From Caldifarciminota bacterium (lineage in GTDB: Bacteria > Hydrothermota > E44-bin80), in the NCBI GenBank assembly GCA_023127905.1, contig JAGMEZ010000641.1:1-7083 (forward strand): a stretch of DNA of 7,083 bases. Reading direction: 5' to 3'. The notes under the pieces are model-generated. The model searched no databases. It was given only the letters and a program-made list of their open reading frames with translations, and had not been told where the DNA came from. Shown here piece by piece: positions 4,930-7,083 of the stretch. Each line of letters opens with the position of its first letter. Positions within the stretch are counted from its first letter, which is position 1. A program made the translations under genes and the position numbers.

Positions 4930-7083
4930 ATGTTTACACAAAGAAATTTATTTATTATTTTAGGAGTAGTATTATTGAGCATAGCAGTCTACCCCTCCAA
5001 AGTAGAATCATCTTTTAAGAAAGGATGGCCAAGAGCGGGCGAATTCTTAATTGATACGAATGTTGTTTATATTGGAGTGCCGTATAACCAGAAATGTTCT
5101 TCAATAGCATTCGATGGCAATAATTATTTAGTTGTCTGGCAAGATAATCGCCGTTATTCTGAGACAGGACATTCTGATTTTTTTGATATTTATGCTGCTC
5201 GAGTTACCCCATCGGGTGAAGTACTTGATCCTGCTGGGGGGATTCTTGTGTCAACCGGGGCTTATAGCCGAGATAATCCTTCGGTTGCATTTAATGGCAC
5301 AGATTATCTTGTAGTATGGGGCGACAGGCGCTATCATTGGTGGTCCTGTATTTATGGCGCACGTGTAGATACCTCAGGCACGGTTCTGGATACGGCGGGC
5401 ATTTATATTGCAGGTCAAGAAAGCGGGCCTTACTGTTACTTGTGGTTTCCCTCTGTAGCATCTGATGGCACAAATTGGTTTGCTGTCTGGTTAGACGGTC
5501 GCACTAATAAATTCAGCATTTATGGTGCAAGGGTGAGCCCGTCAGGCACGGTTCTGGATACTATGGGAATCCCTATTTCGATTGACGCTACTACCGACGA
5601 ATTTGCTCCATCAGTTGCCTTTGATGGGGAGAATTATCTGGTCGTGTGGGGTGATGAAAATCTTTACGGAGGTATTACTTGGTCTGATTTGTATTGTGCT
5701 CGGGTGACCCCAGAAGGTGAGGTTCTGGATACTGCTGGTATTCCTATTGCTACTGGACCTTATAACCAGTGGTACCCCTCTGTTGCTTTTGATGGTACAA
5801 ATTATCTGGTGGTTTGGGACGATTATGGACCCTCTGATTATATTATTTATGGTGCGAGGGTGAGTCCTGCTGGCACGGTACTGGATCCAGGTGGGTTCGG
5901 TATATCCCATTCTGGTGCAAAGATATATCCATCGGTTGCCTTTGATGGCAATAATTATCTGGTCGTGTGGCAGGATGGTCGTAGCGGCATTACTTATGAT
6001 ATTTATGGCGTTCGGGTAAGCCCATCTGGTAGTATCCAGGGTTCAGAGTTTCCTGTTTCAACTGGAAATGGTCATAGTATGGGTATTGATCCGGAACCCG
6101 CGATTGCCTTTGATGGAACAAACTATATGGTTACCTGGATGGACATTCGTAACGTAGAGTGTACTGGACAGAACATTCACAGTGCCCGTGTAACTCCACA
6201 AAGTACTGTATTAGATACTACAGGCATCATTGTCTCATCTACCACACATAGCCAGTGGGAACCTGCTGTTGTCTTTGATGGAATAAATTATCTTGTTGCC
6301 TGGAGAGACAATCGTCACGGGAATTCTCTTTTTGTGACCGGACAATGGTCCATTTATGGAGCCAGGGTAAACTCAATCGGTACTGTTCTGGATACCGAAA
6401 GTATTGCTATCTTGTCCGAACAGGTAACTACTTATGGGCCTTCTGTTGCCTTTGATGGCACAGATTACCTTTGTGTTTGGCACGACTTACGTAATTGGCC
6501 TGGTAATACTTATGATATCTATGGGGCGCGGGTTGCTCAATCTGGCGTGGTGCTGGACACCACTGGTATTCCCATTTCAACCGCAGGATATTACGAACGA
6601 TATCCTTCCATTGCCTTTGATGGCACAAATTACCTTTGTGTATGGCAAACCTGGAGCAGTGGAAGTTATTGTAAAATAGTTGGTGGCCGTATTGATCCAT
6701 CCGGTAATATCTTGGATACGACCAGTATTTCAGGTCTTACTGCAACAAATAACCCCTATCTTCCACCTGTTGCCTTTGATGGAATAAATTATCTCGTTGT
6801 CTGGGAAGACAATCGTAATGGAAACGTCGATATATATGGCGCTCGGGTAGATACTTCTGGTACAGTCCTGGACACTTCCGGTTTTGCTATCTCAATTGCA
6901 ATAGATAACCAGCAAAATCCGTCAGTCGCCTTTGATGGAATTAACTACCTTGTTGTCTGGGAGGACTTTCGCGATGGAGATGCTGATATCTATGGCGCTC
7001 GGTTAGATACATCTGGTACAGTCCTGGACACTTCTGGTTTTGCCATCTCAACTGCGATAGATGAGCAGAGAAACCTATCAGTC
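4930..7083 (+). CDS. Secreted large repeat protein (FDGxNYLVVW repeats, probable beta-propeller), partial at right edge
   Basis: The frame is open for 718 codons from ATG 4930 to the end of the window, so the C-terminus is missing. The N-terminus looks like a signal peptide (residues ~7-20 hydrophobic: LFIILGVVLLSIAV), with an unclear cleavage site before about residue 30. From residue 58 there are twelve complete repeats of 51-60 residues and the start of a thirteenth. The pattern is P-SVAFDGxNYLVVWxDxR, a variable loop, DIYGARVxPSGTVLDTxGIPIS, and a second variable loop. Repeats begin at about residues 58, 118, 175, 228, 284, 335, 391, 446, 505, 560, 613 and 665. I recognise this as a repeat seen in secreted proteins of uncultured bacteria but cannot name a function. 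Strand-rich repeats of this size suggest propeller blades. A FlgD-like C-terminal domain like those of its two neighbours is likely beyond the edge, but is not seen. Confidence 0.88.
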   Translation, partial: MFTQRNLFIILGVVLLSIAVYPSKVESSFKKGWPRAGEFLIDTNVVYIGVPYNQKCSSIAFDGNNYLVVWQDNRRYSETGHSDFFDIYAARVTPSGEVLDPAGGILVSTGAYSRDNPSVAFNGTDYLVVWGDRRYHWWSCIYGARVDTSGTVLDTAGIYIAGQESGPYCYLWFPSVASDGTNWFAVWLDGRTNKFSIYGARVSPSGTVLDTMGIPISIDATTDEFAPSVAFDGENYLVVWGDENLYGGITWSDLYCARVTPEGEVLDTAGIPIATGPYNQWYPSVAFDGTNYLVVWDDYGPSDYIIYGARVSPAGTVLDPGGFGISHSGAKIYPSVAFDGNNYLVVWQDGRSGITYDIYGVRVSPSGSIQGSEFPVSTGNGHSMGIDPEPAIAFDGTNYMVTWMDIRNVECTGQNIHSARVTPQSTVLDTTGIIVSSTTHSQWEPAVVFDGINYLVAWRDNRHGNSLFVTGQWSIYGARVNSIGTVLDTESIAILSEQVTTYGPSVAFDGTDYLCVWHDLRNWPGNTYDIYGARVAQSGVVLDTTGIPISTAGYYERYPSIAFDGTNYLCVWQTWSSGSYCKIVGGRIDPSGNILDTTSISGLTATNNPYLPPVAFDGINYLVVWEDNRNGNVDIYGARVDTSGTVLDTSGFAISIAIDNQQNPSVAFDGINYLVVWEDFRDGDADIYGARLDTSGTVLDTSGFAISTAIDEQRNLSV
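6766..7077 (+). repeat. Recent 156-bp tandem duplication (repeats 11 and 12)
   Basis: Two adjacent units of exactly 156 bp (6766-6921 and 6922-7077) share long identical stretches such as TCTGGTACAGTCCTGGACAC and TATGGCGCTCGG. They are much closer to each other than to the other ten repeats, whose variable loops differ in length and sequence. The thirteenth unit starts at 7078 in the same phase. Confidence 0.85.

Overview
The window is AT-rich bacterial DNA with strong AGGAGG-type ribosome binding sites. It most resembles an uncultured bacterium of the FCB-like / candidate-phylum range, such as the WOR-3 (Stahlbacteria) type. The grounds are large secreted beta-propeller repeat proteins ending in a FlgD-like / Por-secretion-type C-terminal domain (PNPF ... 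IYDxxGR ... WDGxDxSG ... GVYF). The phylum is an inference from protein style only.

Layout. Positions 1-1467 (minus strand, running off the left edge) encode a protein with an IS630-transposase-like two-part helix-turn-helix N-terminus joined to TPR-like helical repeats. A perfect sigma70-type promoter sits so close to its start that the mRNA may be leaderless. A divergent intergenic region follows, with a plausible plus-strand promoter and a hairpin. At 1679-1804 is a collapsed gene: a perfect ribosome binding site, seven codons of an N-terminus, an in-frame TAG, then the last ~32 codons of a FlgD-like domain closely matching the end of the gene at 3456-4907. Three co-directional genes then follow with short gaps: 1825-3384 (six Asp-box sialidase-type propeller repeats plus FlgD-like domain), 3456-4907 (seven ~50-residue SBBP-type repeats plus FlgD-like domain) and 4930 to the right edge (twelve full repeats of 51-60 residues, C-terminus outside the window).

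How they fit together. The plus-strand genes look like an operon of exported or cell-surface repeat proteins in which different propeller modules are joined to one shared C-terminal sorting or anchoring domain. No enzyme active site is recognisable, and the substrate or ligand is unknown.

The most unusual signal is in DNA structure. In both complete genes, the same two surface loops of the FlgD-like domain are built from degenerate 7-bp tandem repeats (four arrays with three unit families). One array is interrupted by a 19-bp perfect palindrome, and the two arrays in the second gene are inverted copies of one unit family. Together with the collapsed gene, the near-identical 150-bp internal repeats and a 12-bp tandem duplication in the TPR gene, this suggests a locus that is actively remodelled by repeat recombination.
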